DNA of 64,000 nucleotides from Cepaea nemoralis (GCA_014155875.1 JACEFZ010024487.1:124001-188000), one strand, 5' to 3'; shown: positions 11,234 to 23,161, numbered from the stretch's first letter. Notes: generated by a model not told the origin, from the letters alone. A program made the numbers and translations.

Positions 11234-11417
11234 TTGTTAGTTTAATCTGGAACGATTTAAATGAAATATTCAATATGTCCTCCTTTTTGTCTTATTATGT
11301 CCTCCTTTTTGTCTTATTATGTCCTCCTTTTAGTCTTATTATGTCCTCTTTGTCCTCCTTTTAGTCTTATTATGTCCTCCTTTTGGTGCCCACGTATCTG
11401 GCAACCCTATGTATGTG

Positions 11418-11654
11418 GGGGCATTGAGTGGATGGGGGCCCTGCAGCATGGATGACCTTGAGGAAAGGAAACCTTTGTTGCCTGGTTTAGGGTTCCTGCC
11501 GGCCAGTTCCCTCCCTTCCCCAGATGTAGTAGAAGCGTTGGGCCACCCATGCCACTGTGACACGGTACACTGCATGCCCATGTTGTGCCGGCAGCAGTCT
11601 CCTCATCTCTTACAGGTTGATGTGCCCATGCCCCGAGCTGTCTAACAACACACA
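11418..11654. other. No recognisable feature
   Basis: Short unique-looking stretch between the hAT element and the next array. Confidence 0.5.
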
Positions 11655-12114
11655 AGTACAGTAAACCCTCCATGTATGTATGGGTTGCCTGTTTGTACAG
11701 TAAACCCCCATGTATGTATGGGTTGCCTGTTTGTACAGTAAACCCCCATGTATGTATGGGTTGCCTGTTTGTACAGTAAACCCCCATGTATGTATGGGTT
11801 GCCTGTTTGTACAGTAAACCCCCATGTATGTATGGGTTGCCTGTTTGTACAGTAAACCCTCCATGTATGTATGGGTTGCCTGTTTGTACAGTAAACCCCC
11901 ATGTATGTATGGGTTGCCTGTTTGTACAGTAAACCCCCATGTATGTATGGGTTGCCTGTTTGTACAGTAAACCCCCATGTATGTATGGGTTGCCTGTTTG
12001 TACAGTAAACCCCCATGTATGTATGGGTTGCCTGTTTGTACAGTAAACCCCCATGTATGTATGGGTTGCCTGTTTGTACAGTAAACCCCCATGTATGTAT
12101 GGGTTGCCTGTTTG
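11655..12114. repeat. 38-base minisatellite, 12 copies
   Basis: A 38-base unit (CCATGTATGTATGGGTTGCC then TGTTTGTACAGTAAACCC) with very high identity between copies; the main variant is one extra C or CT before CCATG. All three minus-strand frames stay open, giving repeat peptides such as THTYMGVYCTNRQPI. No gene is implied. Confidence 0.96.
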
Positions 12115-12759
12115 GGTCACAGAAGTACAGAAATTGGCGACAATGACAAGTCTAATTTGTTATTTCCAACATGCCTCAATGACACGCACCGAAATACTTC
12201 ACTTGGCTGTTTTTGTGCAGAACCTGGCACACTCAGCCTGGATCTGTCGGAATCATGTCGACGAACACGTGGTTTTGAGCAGAACCGCGAACTTCAGTGA
12301 CAACAGGGGGAGGGCGGGAGCTGGCAGAACTGTACCAGTGTCAATCTTTACTCACACTGTACTAGTGTCAATCTTTACTCACACTGTACTAGTGTGCTGC
12401 TATTCACGGACCTAACGTTCCTATTTTTGTGTGCAGGAGACAACGCTGACATTGTCACACAGAGACAGGATTAACCACGTGAGTCAATCACAGCTCAAGG
12501 GTTAACGCGAGGATGCTGGTGGATATTGATAGATCCGTGTGGCCAGCAGAATCTGACAGCCGGGAGACGCTCCACAGCCACGCAGATTTCACGATAATCA
12601 AGTTGTCTTCTCTTCCAGTCCAAAGTCTGCGACTTGCGGCGTCGCCAAGTTTAGTTCGTTAAGTTCAGTTATAAGTCAACCTTAGAAGCCAATTCGTCAA
12701 AAGTGCCTTGCCGACTGGCGTGGGCGGTATTGCTTCTCCAAGAACTGCGATCTCCCATG
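12115..12759. other. Mostly unique sequence with a 27-base triplication
   Basis: Near 12332-12400 a 27-base unit (GTACTAGTGTCAATCTTTAC...) occurs about 2.5 times. Nothing else recognised. Confidence 0.6.
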
Positions 12760-12767
12760 ACATAGAT

Positions 12768-13228
12768 GAGTGGTTCTCAACCTTTTTTGGCCCGTGCCCC
12801 CCTTCACCATATTTTCAGAACGTCATACCCCCCCCCCCCCGCCCCTTTCGTGTTTCCTACCTAAATATTTGACCCGTGCCCCCTTCACCATATTTTCAGA
12901 ACGTCATTCCCCTCCCCCCTTTCGTATTTCCTATCTAACACCCCCCCCCCTCCCGCTCATACACAGTATATGTAATAATGGAAGCACATACTAAAACAAG
13001 TCTAGACGTCCACATAAAACGTGATTTGGGGGTCTACTTACTTTATAAAAATGAATTTTAGAAGGGTGAGACGTACAAAACCACAAAGTATGAAGGAAAA
13101 AACTATCAAGTGATCAGTTCTTGTATAACGCGATCTTGAAATAATCTTCATTCCCCTCCTGGAAACCCAAAATTTCCCCAATTGGGGGAGGGGGGGGGAG
13201 AAATCCCCCAACCGGTTGAGAACCACTG
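12768..13228. mobile_element. Non-autonomous hAT-type MITE (GTGGTTCTCAACC ends)
   Basis: The left end is GAGTGGTTCTCAACC and the right end, reverse-complemented, is CAGTGGTTCTCAACC, so 14 of 15 bases match. Flanks are ACATAGAT (12760-12767) and ACAAAGAT (13229-13236), an 8-base duplication with one change. The AGTGGTTCTCAACC end is a familiar hAT-type terminus. The interior has no transposase. It holds an imperfect internal duplication of about 80 bases (CACCATATTTTCAGAACGTC at about 12805 and 12886) and C-rich runs. Length is 461 bases. Confidence 0.88.
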
Positions 13229-13292
13229 ACAAAGATCAAGCAGTCCATGTGATGACACCCATCTTTGCAACATTGCCTCCCCTTAAATACCC

Positions 13293-13689
13293 AGATTACT
13301 CGGCTGTTCACAGAATGTTCACATAAATATCAATTGGGATTACTCGGCTGTTCACAGAATGTTCACATGAATATCAATTGGGATTACTCGGCTGTTCACA
13401 GAATGTTCACATAAATATCAATTGGGATTACTCGGCTGTTCACAGAATGTTCACATGAATATCAATTGGGATTACTCGGCTGTTCACAGAATGTTCACAT
13501 AAATATCAATTGGGATTACTCGGCTGTTCACAGAATGTTCACATGAATATCAATTGGGATTACTCGGCTGTTCACAGAATGTTCACATAAATATCAATTG
13601 GGATTACTCGGCTGTTCACAGAATGTTCACATAAATATCAATTGGGATTACTCGGCTGTTCACAGAATGTTCACATGAATATCAATTGG
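13293..13689. repeat. 44-base minisatellite with alternating variants, 9 copies
   Basis: A 44-base unit (GGATTACTCGGCTGTTCACA then GAATGTTCACATAAATATCA and ATTG). Copies alternate between ATAAAT and ATGAAT through the first seven copies, then ATAAAT, ATGAAT, indicating an 88-base dimer that was being amplified. Confidence 0.95.
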
Positions 13690-13805
13690 GAACTTCTTGA
13701 GGCCATCACGACAATTAATAGATAAAAACACACGCATTGTTTGAGGTTCACAGAAGTAGGGTAAGAATTAGAGATTAGAGGACGCACTAGACAACATAAC
13801 AATTG

Positions 13806-13915
13806 AAAGTTATAGTTACCGACCGGGATTCGAACCTGTCACCTCCAAATGACGACGGCGCCTCGCTGCAGGAACAAGTGTACTTCGACGCATGACCAAC
13901 TAGACACCCCTAAAA
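13806..13915 (-). repeat. tRNA-derived SINE head (candidate)
   Basis: On the minus strand the B box GGTTCGAATC is perfect. It is preceded by TAGTTGGTCATGCGT, which matches 8 of 11 A-box positions, at SINE-like spacing. The CAGCGAGG block before the B box is shared with the candidate at 5440-5530, suggesting one SINE lineage. Confidence 0.5.
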
Positions 13916-14084
13916 AAGGTGTGTTCATTAGCCAGGTCTATCATCTACATGAACCCACAACTGTGGAATATGGACAGAATTCTTATCCAACCACTGACAT
14001 AGTACCATAGGTTTCATGTTACTGTGACTCTTGTATACCACAGAAATATTACTGTAACTCTCTATTCCACGCACATGTTATTGT

Positions 14085-15356
14085 AAACTCCACAGAGACA
14101 AACACCACTTAGACTAACTCCGCATAGACAAACTCCGCATAGACAAACTCCACATAGAAAAACTCCACATAGACAAACTCCACATAGACAAACTCCACAT
14201 AGACAAACTCCACATAGACAAATTCCACGTAGACAAATTCCACGTAGACAAACTCCACATAGACAAACTACACATAGACAAACTCCACATAGACAAATTC
14301 CACGTAGACAAATTCCACGTAGACAAACTACACATAGACAAACTCCACATAGACAAATTCCACATAGACAAACTCCACATAGACAAATTCCACGTAGACA
14401 AACTACACATAGACAAACTCCACATAGACAAATTCCACGTAGACAAACTCCACATAGACAAATTCCACGTAGACAAATTCCACGTAGACAAACTACACAT
14501 AGACAAACTCCACATAGACAAATTCCACGTAGACAAATTCCACGTAGACAAACTCCACATAGACAAACTCCACATAGACAAACTACACATAGACAAAACT
14601 CCACATAGACAAACTACACATAGACAAACTCCACATAGACAAACTACACATAGACAAACTACACATAGACAAACTACACATAGACAAACTACACATATAC
14701 AAACTACACATAGACAAACTACACATAGACAAACTACACATAGACAAACTACACATAGACAAACTACACATAGACAAACTCCACATAGACAAACTACACA
14801 TAGACAAACTCCACATAGGCAAACTTCGCATAGACAAACTCCACAGACAAACTCCACATAGACAAACTACACATAGACAAACTACACATAGACAAACTCC
14901 ACATAGACAAACTACACATAGACAAACTCCACATAGACAACTACACATAGACAAACTACACATAGACAAACTACACATAGACAAACTCCACATAGACAAA
15001 CTACACATAGACAAACTACACATAGACAAACTTCACATAGACAAACTACACATAAACAAACTCCACATAGACAAACTACACATAGACAAACTACACATAG
15101 ACAAACTACACATAGACAAACTACACATAGGCAAACTCCACATAGACAAACTACACATAGACAAACTACACATAGACAAACTACACATAGACAAACTACA
15201 CATAGACAAATTCCACATAGGCAAACTTCGCATAGACAAACTCCACAGACAAACTCCACATAAACAAACTCCACATAGACAAACTCCACATAAACAAACT
15301 CCACATAGACAAACTCCACATAGACAAACTCCACATAGACAAACTCCACATAGACT
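14085..15356. repeat. 15-base minisatellite, about 84 copies
   Basis: A 15-base unit (CACATAGACAAACTC and variants CACGTAGACAAATTC, CACATAGACAAACTA). The 15-base period preserves reading frame, so all minus-strand frames remain open for up to 247 codons with five-residue repeats such as CGVCL or SLSMW. The left half is rich in the CACGTAG variant, the right half in the ACTACACATAG variant, so there are at least two homogenised blocks. No start context, signal peptide or end structure supports a gene. Confidence 0.96.
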
Positions 15357-15575
15357 GCAGGTACACGTGAAATGACATTAGATGGCTATTCCAACATTTC
15401 TACCAGTCACTTGTGGTCATCCGTGTGTTGACATGTGGCGGAATGTTCAGATATGACCCGATCTGAAGCCAAGGGCGTAGGGTGGCTGTTACTCAACTTG
15501 ACACAACACAGACTTGGGGCGTGGCTTGGTTAAACATGTTGGTGTTTGAATGCATGAGCAGAGTTCTAGTCTAAC

Positions 15576-15985
<410 letters not shown>

Positions 15986-16046
15986 AACAAGATAAAATGG
16001 ACAGAGGCACTGGAGACAGCAAATAGAGAAAGGGACACTTGAGAAC

Positions 16047-16144
16047 GTGTATAGTCCCAACAGATTGTATAGTCCCAACATATTGTATAGTCCCAACAGA
16101 TTGTATAGTCCCAACATATTGTATAGTCCCAACAGATTGTATCT
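16047..16144. repeat. 18-base repeat, about 5 copies
   Basis: TTGTATAGTCCCAACAGA with CAGATT and CATATT forms alternating, so the effective unit is a 36-base dimer. Confidence 0.93.
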
Positions 16145-16212
16145 CATAAACCAACACACAGATCGCAACTACTAACTTCCACAGAAAGACGCGCGCGCTC
16201 TCATGTTTGCCG

Positions 16213-16810
16213 CTGTATTGTTCTTTTATGTACTATGCCAATGTGCGGCTCGGCTATTTACACACCTGTTGTTTATGTACTATGCCAGTGTGCGGCTCGG
16301 CTATTTACACACCTGTTGTTTATGTACTATGCCAGTGTGCGGCTCGGCTATTTACACACCTGTTGTTTACAAGACTATGGCTCCGCTATTTACACACCCG
16401 TTGTTTATGTACTATACAAGACTATGGCTCCGCTATTTACACACCTGTTGTTTTTGTACCATACCGTCTATGGCTCTGCTATTTACACACATGTTTATGT
16501 ACCATATCAGTGTACGGCTCAGCTATTTACACACTTGTTGGTAATGTGCTATACCAGTATATGGCTTGGCTATTTACACACTTGCTTATGCACTATACCA
16601 GTCTATGGCTCGACTATTTACACACGTGTTTTATATTATACCAGACTATTGCTCCGCTATTTACACACTTGTTTATGTTCTATACCAGTCTATATCTCAG
16701 CTATTTACACACTAATTGTTTATGTGCTATATCAATGTACAGTTCGGCTATTTACACACTTGTTGTTTATGTACTATACCAGTGTACAGCTCGGCTATTT
16801 ACACACTTGA
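16213..16810. repeat. Degenerate ~47-base minisatellite, about 12 copies
   Basis: Diverged copies of a unit centred on GGCTCGGCTATTTACACACC followed by TGTTGTTTATGTACTATACC. The first three copies are near identical, later ones are diverged with indels. Forward frames remain open (up to 217 codons) because the core is stop-free; repeat peptide only. Confidence 0.92.
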
Positions 16811-17002
16811 CGTTCAGATACTATAGATATTGTACCCTGCTGTATACTGATACACCTTAAGGCCGGGCTGTTTATATATTGCACATGTCTATAATAAAGA
16901 ATGCGAGACCTTGTGTATAATAATCACGGCCGCCATATAAACGCGAACAGTAGCTGGCTGTATGCAGTCAGACACACACGGCTTGACTGCCGCAGTCAAA
17001 CA

Positions 17003-17222
17003 TGCTGCTTTATAGATCTGTATGTCTTGCATGCGTACATAAACGTGTACACGTGCTGCTTTATAGATGTGCATGTCTTGCATGCGTATATAACACGTGT
17101 GAACATGGTGCTTTATAGATCTGTGTATGTCTCGCATGCGTACATAAACGTGTACACGTGCTGCTTTATAGATCTGTATATGTCTCGCATGCGTACATAA
17201 GACGTGTATACAGATATGGTAC
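17003..17222. repeat. 51-53-base repeat with embedded palindrome, 4 copies
   Basis: Units start at TGCTGCTTTATAGAT (17003, 17054, about 17106, 17159). Two of them contain ACGTGTACACGT, a perfect 12-base palindrome (about 17042-17053 and 17149-17160), and all contain GCATGCG. Confidence 0.88.
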
Positions 17223-17597
17223 TGATCGCCGGTACACACCACACACACACACATGACCAGAAAGCAGTGGTCTGCGCACTACAGTGGATGCTATGGTCCC
17301 TCCCCTATGTGACCCATGCCGGGATAGACGCACAGCAAACCTAGGTCGCTGGTTGATGATGATGATGATGATGAGTGTATATATACATATTTATAAAGAA
17401 AGCACAGTGGCATATGCGGTCTTGTGACAATATTAGCATATCTGTAGGTGTGCTTCATAGAGTACACACAAGTGTTTGACAGTGGAGATGACACAAGAGG
17501 CAGTAATCACACCACTAGAACAATGAAACACTGATGGCAAAGATCTACGAATAATGAAGAACATACACACTGAATCATACTGTGGCAACTTGTAACG
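17223..17597. other. Unique sequence with short (GAT)n
   Basis: (GAT)6 at about 17357-17374. Nothing else recognised. Confidence 0.5.
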
Positions 17598-17613
17598 ATG
17601 AGAGAGAGCGAGC

Positions 17614-17685
<72 letters not shown>

Positions 17686-17715
17686 GAGAGACACAGACAG
17701 ACAGACAGACAGAGA
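17598..17715. repeat. (GA)n with (GACA)n end
   Basis: Long purine tract GA/GAGC at 17600-17690 followed by (GACA)n to 17712. Confidence 0.97.
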
Positions 17716-17997
17716 AGAATCCCGCAGCCTGGTGGCATGGCACGGAAATGTGTCGACGCACAACTGACACACGCTATAGGATATAGCTAGATGTGGAGAA
17801 ATATGATCGACCAGGCCGGTCGGTAAGGTTTTAGATCAGATGATGATAATGATATATAACACTGTATATGTACGTCAGGCCCGAGTGGCCGTAGCACAAC
17901 CCCGAGACAGCCATGAGCCAGTACACCAAACAGGGGCAATAAAGTACCACAACAGTAACACCTTCGTCAGCGAAGTCATTGCTAGTCACCAACTACA

Positions 17998-18058
17998 CTA
18001 ACAACAACAACACCAACAACAACAACAACAACACCAACAACAACAACACTAGAAGCAA
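17998..18058. repeat. (AAC)n microsatellite
   Basis: AAC repeats with occasional ACC. Confidence 0.95.
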
Positions 18059-19160
18059 ACAACAACAATAACGGCAACACACACGCAGTGAACCTCACCT
18101 GGGCATATTCCATGGTATCAAACAATGTCAGCTTGTCGCTCGGTTCCGGACAACAATCCCACATACAGGAAACAGACTCGTCACGAACCACAAACCACAC
18201 ATGTATATAAGCAACTGTCTCAACCTGGCTCTTGTCAGAAACTTTCCGATTGTAATCAACGAATGCAGAGGAAAGAAATCAAACACGTCAGCTCATATCC
18301 ACACTGGCTGGCTGTGGCAGGAAATGTTCCGTGGCTTCTCGTTGACAGCCACAAGTCAACTGTGCCAACAACAGGCGGCGTGTGCTGGACTCCAGGAAAC
18401 AAGTGGCTTCCCCCAGATGTCAGGCACAGCCGGGCTGCCTTAAGGCTGGAAGCATCACAGGTAAAGGGTTCAAGTCGCTAGTAACACGGAACAAGTCGTG
18501 CCTGCGTGATCCAGCCGCTGCGTCTGTCTCCTACCCTAATTCTGGCCCCTGTTTTCTCCGCGTTTGCCCGTTCCTGACGTCTGGTGGCCTGGACTTGGCA
18601 GCTAGCTCCGGGCCAGGTATGGGCAAACACAGGTAGCTGGGGCGCAGGGGGGAGGGACGTGGAGGCTGAATAATTTGGAAGCTAAATCAGCTAGCGGAAA
18701 CCAAAGTGGTGGGGGAGGGGGGAGTGGCAGCGGGAGAGACGAATGCTGAACGGGAAACTATTAACTAAAGTAAAAACAAGGACTTGGAGATGGGGCACGG
18801 TAATGAAAGAGGTGAGGGTTCGGGAGATGGGACCTGATAGGGAGAGGGGTGGCACGGGGTGGAGGGGTGGGAATTAAGTGGGCAGGAAGATCACTCACGT
18901 CCAGGAGTATATACCTGCGAGCTACAACGAAGAGATGGATTTCTGTTGGCGGTGGACCGTTCACACGGGCCCTTCTAGAACGTCACGGCCTATTTTGAAG
19001 TCAGGCGTGGGTGCATTAAGTGACAAGTATGAAGGGAGCAGGGGCGAGGGGGTTGCCGGCAGACTACATCAAAGAGCTGCTAGGCGACGTGTTGGTATGA
19101 GAGACTTAATGGCATTGGGACCGCCAGCCTGGCACGGCAGATCGCGAGCCCGCTCTGTGT
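18059..19160. other. No recognisable feature
   Basis: About 1.1 kb of unique-looking sequence. The longest forward frame (118 codons, 18125-18481) has no recognisable motif. I could not identify a host exon. Confidence 0.4.
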
Positions 19161-19161
19161 G

Positions 19162-19162
<1 letters not shown>

Positions 19163-19224
<62 letters not shown>
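19163..19224. repeat. (CA)n(TA)n microsatellite
   Basis: Perfect CA dinucleotide run followed by a short TA run. Confidence 0.97.
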
Positions 19225-19225
<1 letters not shown>

Positions 19226-19305
19226 TATTTCATGATTTTGGGCCGCCATGTAATGAAACTGACCAATTCCCTTACTCGTGGTTCTTGTCTCCCGGTGCGC
19301 GGGCC

Positions 19306-19556
19306 GTCACATTGTGACGGGAGTCTTGTGACATTGTGACGGGAGTCTTGTGACATTGTGACGGGAGTCTTTTGTCACACTGTGACGGGAGTCTTGTGAC
19401 ACTGTGACGGGAGTCTTGTGACACTGTGACGGGAGTCTTGTGACACTGTGACGGGAGTCTTGTGACACTGTGACGGGAGTCTTGTGACACTGGGACGGGA
19501 GTCTTGTGACATTGTGACGGGAGTCTTGTCACACTGTGACGGAAATCTTGTGACAT
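19306..19556. repeat. 22-base minisatellite, about 11 copies
   Basis: Unit GTGACGGGAGTCTTGTGACA plus TT or CT, with T/C variation and small indels. Confidence 0.95.
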
Positions 19557-19620
19557 TGCCAGTGTCAGGGGACAGCTGGGCACGATCGTGGACATGGTCT
19601 AACGAGTAGTACACGTGATC

Positions 19621-21150
19621 TACAGGAACACCGCATAGAACACAAGCATGAAGTCCCCACACAGAACACAAGTCACCATTATAGAACACAAGTCCTCGCA
19701 TAGAACACAAGTCATCATTATAGAACACAAGTCACCATTATAGAACACAAGTCATCATTATAGAACACAAGTCATCATTATAGAACACAAGTCATCATTA
19801 TAGAACACAAGTCATCATTATAGAACACAAGTCATCATTATAGAACACAAGTCATCATTACAGAACACAAGTCACCATTATAGAACACAAGTCACCATTA
19901 TAGAACACAAGTCATCATTATAGAACACAAGTCATCATTATAGAACACAAGTCATCATTATAGAACACAAGTCATCATTATAGAACACAAATCCCCACAT
20001 AGAATACAAGTCCCCACATAGACCACATGTCACCATTGTAGAACAAGTCCCCACATAGACCACAGGTCACCATTGTAGAACACAAGTCATCATTATAGAA
20101 CACAAGTCACCATTATAGAACACAATTCCCCACATAGAATACAAGTCCCCACATAGAATACAAGTCCCCACATATAACACAAGTCACCATTATAGAACAC
20201 AAGTCACCATTATAGAACACAAGTCACCATTATAGAACACAAGTCACCATTATAGAACACAATTCCCCACATATAACACAAGTCCCCACATATAACACAA
20301 GTCACCATTATAGAACACAAGTCACCATTATAGAACACAATTCCCCACATATAACACAAGTCCCCACATATAACACAAGTCACCATTATAGAACACAATT
20401 CCCCACATATAACACAAGTCACCATTATAGAACACAAGTCCCCACATAGAAGACAAGTCACCATTATAGAACACAAGTCCCCACATAGAATACAAGTCCC
20501 CACATATAACACAAGTCACCATTATAGAACACAAGTCACCATTATAGAACACAAGTCCCCACATAGAACACAAGTCCCCACATAGAACACAAGTCACCAT
20601 TATAGAACACAAGTCCCCACATATAACACAAGTCACCATTATAGAACACAATTCCCCACATAGAATACAAGTCCCCACATATAACACAAGTCACCATTAT
20701 AGAACACAAGTCACCATTATAGAACACAAGTCCCCACATAGAACACAAGTCCCCACATAGAACACAAGTCACCATTATAGAACACAAGTCATCATTATAG
20801 AACACAAGTCACCACATAGAACACAAGTCCCCACATAGAACACAAGTCACCATTATAGAACACAAGTCACCACATAGAACACAAGTCACCATTATAGAAC
20901 ACAAGTCCCCACATAGAACACAAGTCACCATTATAGAACACAAGTCACCACATAGAACACAAGTCCCCACATAGACCATAGGTCACCATTATAGAACACA
21001 AGTCACCACATAGAACACAAGCAGGAAGTCACCACATAGAACATAAGCATTAGGTGACCACATAGAACACAAGCATTAGGTCACCACATAGAACATAAGC
21101 ATTAGGTCACCACATAGAACATAAGCATTAGGTCACCACATAGAACATAA
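19621..21150. repeat. Mixed 19/20-base minisatellite, about 75 copies
   Basis: Two unit types sharing TAGAACACAAGTC are interspersed: a 20-base form ending ATCATTA or ACCATTA and a 19-base form ending CCCACA. The left third is almost pure ATCATTA; the middle mixes the two types in short blocks; the right end has ACCACA and AAGCATTAGG forms. This gradient records the array's growth. Minus-strand ORFs here are repeat-derived. Confidence 0.95.
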
Positions 21151-21258
21151 GCTTGAAGTTGCTTATTTTTTAAGTATCAGTTGTGGAATAGTTTGCTTTT
21201 GTTGTTATTGAAGAGGAAGAAGGGGAAGTATCCGAATAAAAAGAAAAACGACGACGAC

Positions 21259-21351
21259 GAAGACAAAGAAGAAGAAGAAGAAGAAGAAGAAGAAGAAGAA
21301 GAAGAAGAAGAAGAAGAAGAAGAAGAAGAAGAAGAAGAAGAAGAAGAAGAA
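21259..21351. repeat. (GAA)n polypurine microsatellite
   Basis: About 31 GAA triplets, preceded by (ACG)n. Translates to poly-E, poly-K, poly-F, poly-S and so on in different frames. Confidence 0.98.
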
Positions 21352-22060
21352 AAGTGGAGGGAAGGAACGGAATAAGAAGAGGAATAACAAAAACCAGAAG
21401 AAGGAGGAAGAGGCGTGGGGAAGGAGGAGGGGTGAGGGGCAGCGCCCAAACTCATTTCCATTTGCCCTCGACAAGATAGCTACAAACACATTGAAACTAA
21501 ACATTCCTACAGTAGAGCCACCTATATTCCTCCAGTTCTCTTTGTTCAGGCCCGGGCTTGTATGTTACTTGGCTGAATATGTTCATCAACAGCCGCAGGG
21601 CACGACTCATCAGCCTTGAGTCTGGCGACTGTCATCCCAGGTCTTCTATCCACCTTTAAGTCGTCGATGATCAATCCCACGGTCTGCCAGATCAAGCCCC
21701 GCCTCGAACTCCCTCCTTCTCCAGCTCAGGTAAGAGACTAGATCTGCCTCGCCGCTGGGCAAGAGGCGCAAGTGAAGCGGAAACATGACGATTCAAGATC
21801 TTGATGGCTCTACAAGTTCGTTTTGCTTTTTTTTAAAGTGAAGCCAAATTATGCGTTGTCTTAAAGCCCGAGTGAAAGTGTACAGTTCATTCTAGAGCAA
21901 TAAAACACGAACAGGAGAGGAGGTGATGATGTGTGGAGATAGAGGCACAGATTGGCATAGATAACAGTTGGACCGTCAGAACGGCGTGGAGACAGGCCAG
22001 AGAGTCACATAGCCGTGACAACTACGCCTACCTACCAACACAAATGCATACACACAAGAT
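21352..22060. other. No recognisable feature
   Basis: Unique-looking sequence of about 700 bases, with a short T run near 21829. Nothing recognised. Confidence 0.45.
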
Positions 22061-22140
22061 GGCATTGTGTGTGTGTGTATGTGTGTGTTTGAAGAGACAG
22101 GCTGGAGAGGAGGCGAGCCACACAGCCCAGACAACCACAA

Positions 22141-22171
<31 letters not shown>
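22061..22171. repeat. (GT)n and (CA)n microsatellites
   Basis: GT run at about 22061-22088 and CA run at about 22140-22171, with CA oriented opposite to GT, so the pair could fold back. Confidence 0.9.
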
Positions 22172-22174
<3 letters not shown>

Positions 22175-22191
22175 CTACACACATACCATAT

Positions 22192-22860
22192 ATTAATTAA
22201 TTAATTAATTAATTCAGTAGCATGTCCTTTGCAGAACCTCGCTGTCATAATAACCCCAGGAAAACTTCTCGGTCATAAGCAAGATGTCCCGCGTCCGATA
22301 CACCCATCTGGAGATCATCCGCCATATCCTGCACCCATCTTCTCTTTGGCCTTCCTCTTCCTCTCTTCCAGGTATATACCCCTCCATTATTGTTCTCTCC
22401 GAACTTTCGTGACGTTTCAAGTACCAAATTATTTCAATTTTCTTTGTTTTTTCGTCTGTAATAGCCAACCTTCTTCAATATTCAGCTCTTGAAAATATAG
22501 ATGCATTTGTTCTTTTCTTTATCCAAGATATTCTTAGAACCCGTCTATAACATTTATATTCAAAGGCATTTATGCGCTGTTCAGCTTGTTTAGTAAGTGT
22601 CCAGGTCTCACAGGCGTATGTTGCAATGGGAAAGATGCATGCTCTTAAAAGTCTAATTTTTGTAGTTCTATCTGTCCCATCTCCACAATTTATTCAGTTG
22701 TTTTAGTCTTTGAAGAGCAATAGATATTCGTCTTTTAATTTCTTTCATTGTGTCACCATTGTTGGTAATCAATGATCCAAGATTTTCGAAATTTTTTAAC
22801 GACCTCCATTGTTTCCTCATTAACACATATTTATTTACTCCATAGTAGTTTTAAGTCTTT
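22192..22860 (-). mobile_element. RTE-like LINE, 3' fragment with (AATT)n tail
   Basis: On the minus strand, translation from about 22860 downward gives NNGDTMKEIKRRISIAL, then IATYACETWTLTKQAEQRI, then RRVLRISWIKKRTNASIF: the region after the reverse-transcriptase core in RTE-like LINEs. After frameshifts, GRGRPKRRWVQDMADDLQMG appears (22245-22427), the usual carboxy-terminal GRGRPKRRW block. The element ends in (TTAA)n at 22192-22214, the 3' tail. The 5' part is missing. It is diverged from the copy at 51822-55270, so another subfamily. Confidence 0.82.
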
Positions 22861-22920
22861 ACATAGCAAAAAAAAAATATATAAAACATAATGCCGGATA
22901 CCAGATATGGGAAGTTCAAA

Positions 22921-22955
22921 TTCAAGCGCCTGATAGATCATTACAGGCGCTTGAA
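22921..22955. repeat. 12-base perfect inverted repeat (stem-loop)
   Basis: TTCAAGCGCCTG (22921-22932) and CAGGCGCTTGAA (22944-22955) are exact reverse complements around an 11-base loop. No T run follows, and this is eukaryotic DNA, so a terminator is not implied. It may be a transposon-end remnant; the role is unknown. Confidence 0.75.
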
Positions 22956-22973
22956 CATTATGTCAATGTTGTA

Positions 22974-23102
22974 CGAGAGAGAGAGAGGGAGAGAGAGAGA
23001 GAGATGGAGAGAGAGAGGGAGAGAGAGAGAGGGATAGAGGAGAGAGAGAGAGGGAGAGAGAGAGAGAGAGAGGGAGGGAGAGAGAGGGATAGAGAGAGAG
23101 AG

Positions 23103-23161
<59 letters not shown>

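Larger units (their letters stand above)
9739..11409 (+). mobile_element. hAT-superfamily DNA transposon, degenerate but with both ends
   Basis: The left end starts TAGGGTTGCCAGACGT and the right end, reverse-complemented, starts TAGGGTTGCCAGATACGT, so the first 13 bases match exactly. The element is flanked by a perfect 8-base duplication, TGTATGTG (9731-9738 and 11410-11417), the length made by hAT transposases. Inside are a zinc-finger frame and parts of an RNase-H-like transposase (described separately). Both subterminal regions carry repeats of ATGTCCTCC (at least four near 11273-11385, one near 9790), as hAT elements often do. At 1671 bases it is shorter than full-length hATs, and the coding region lacks the 3' catalytic/dimerisation part. 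It is probably immobile unless a transposase is supplied in trans. Confidence 0.92.

Noticed and set aside
11407..12120. 237-codon minus-strand ORF with THTYMGVYCTNRQPI repeats
   Set aside because: Translation of the 38-base array; the same peptide appears in three frames.
18125..18640. Candidate host exon (118-codon ORF)
   Set aside because: No recognisable motif and no clear splice-site or codon-usage support; insufficient to call.
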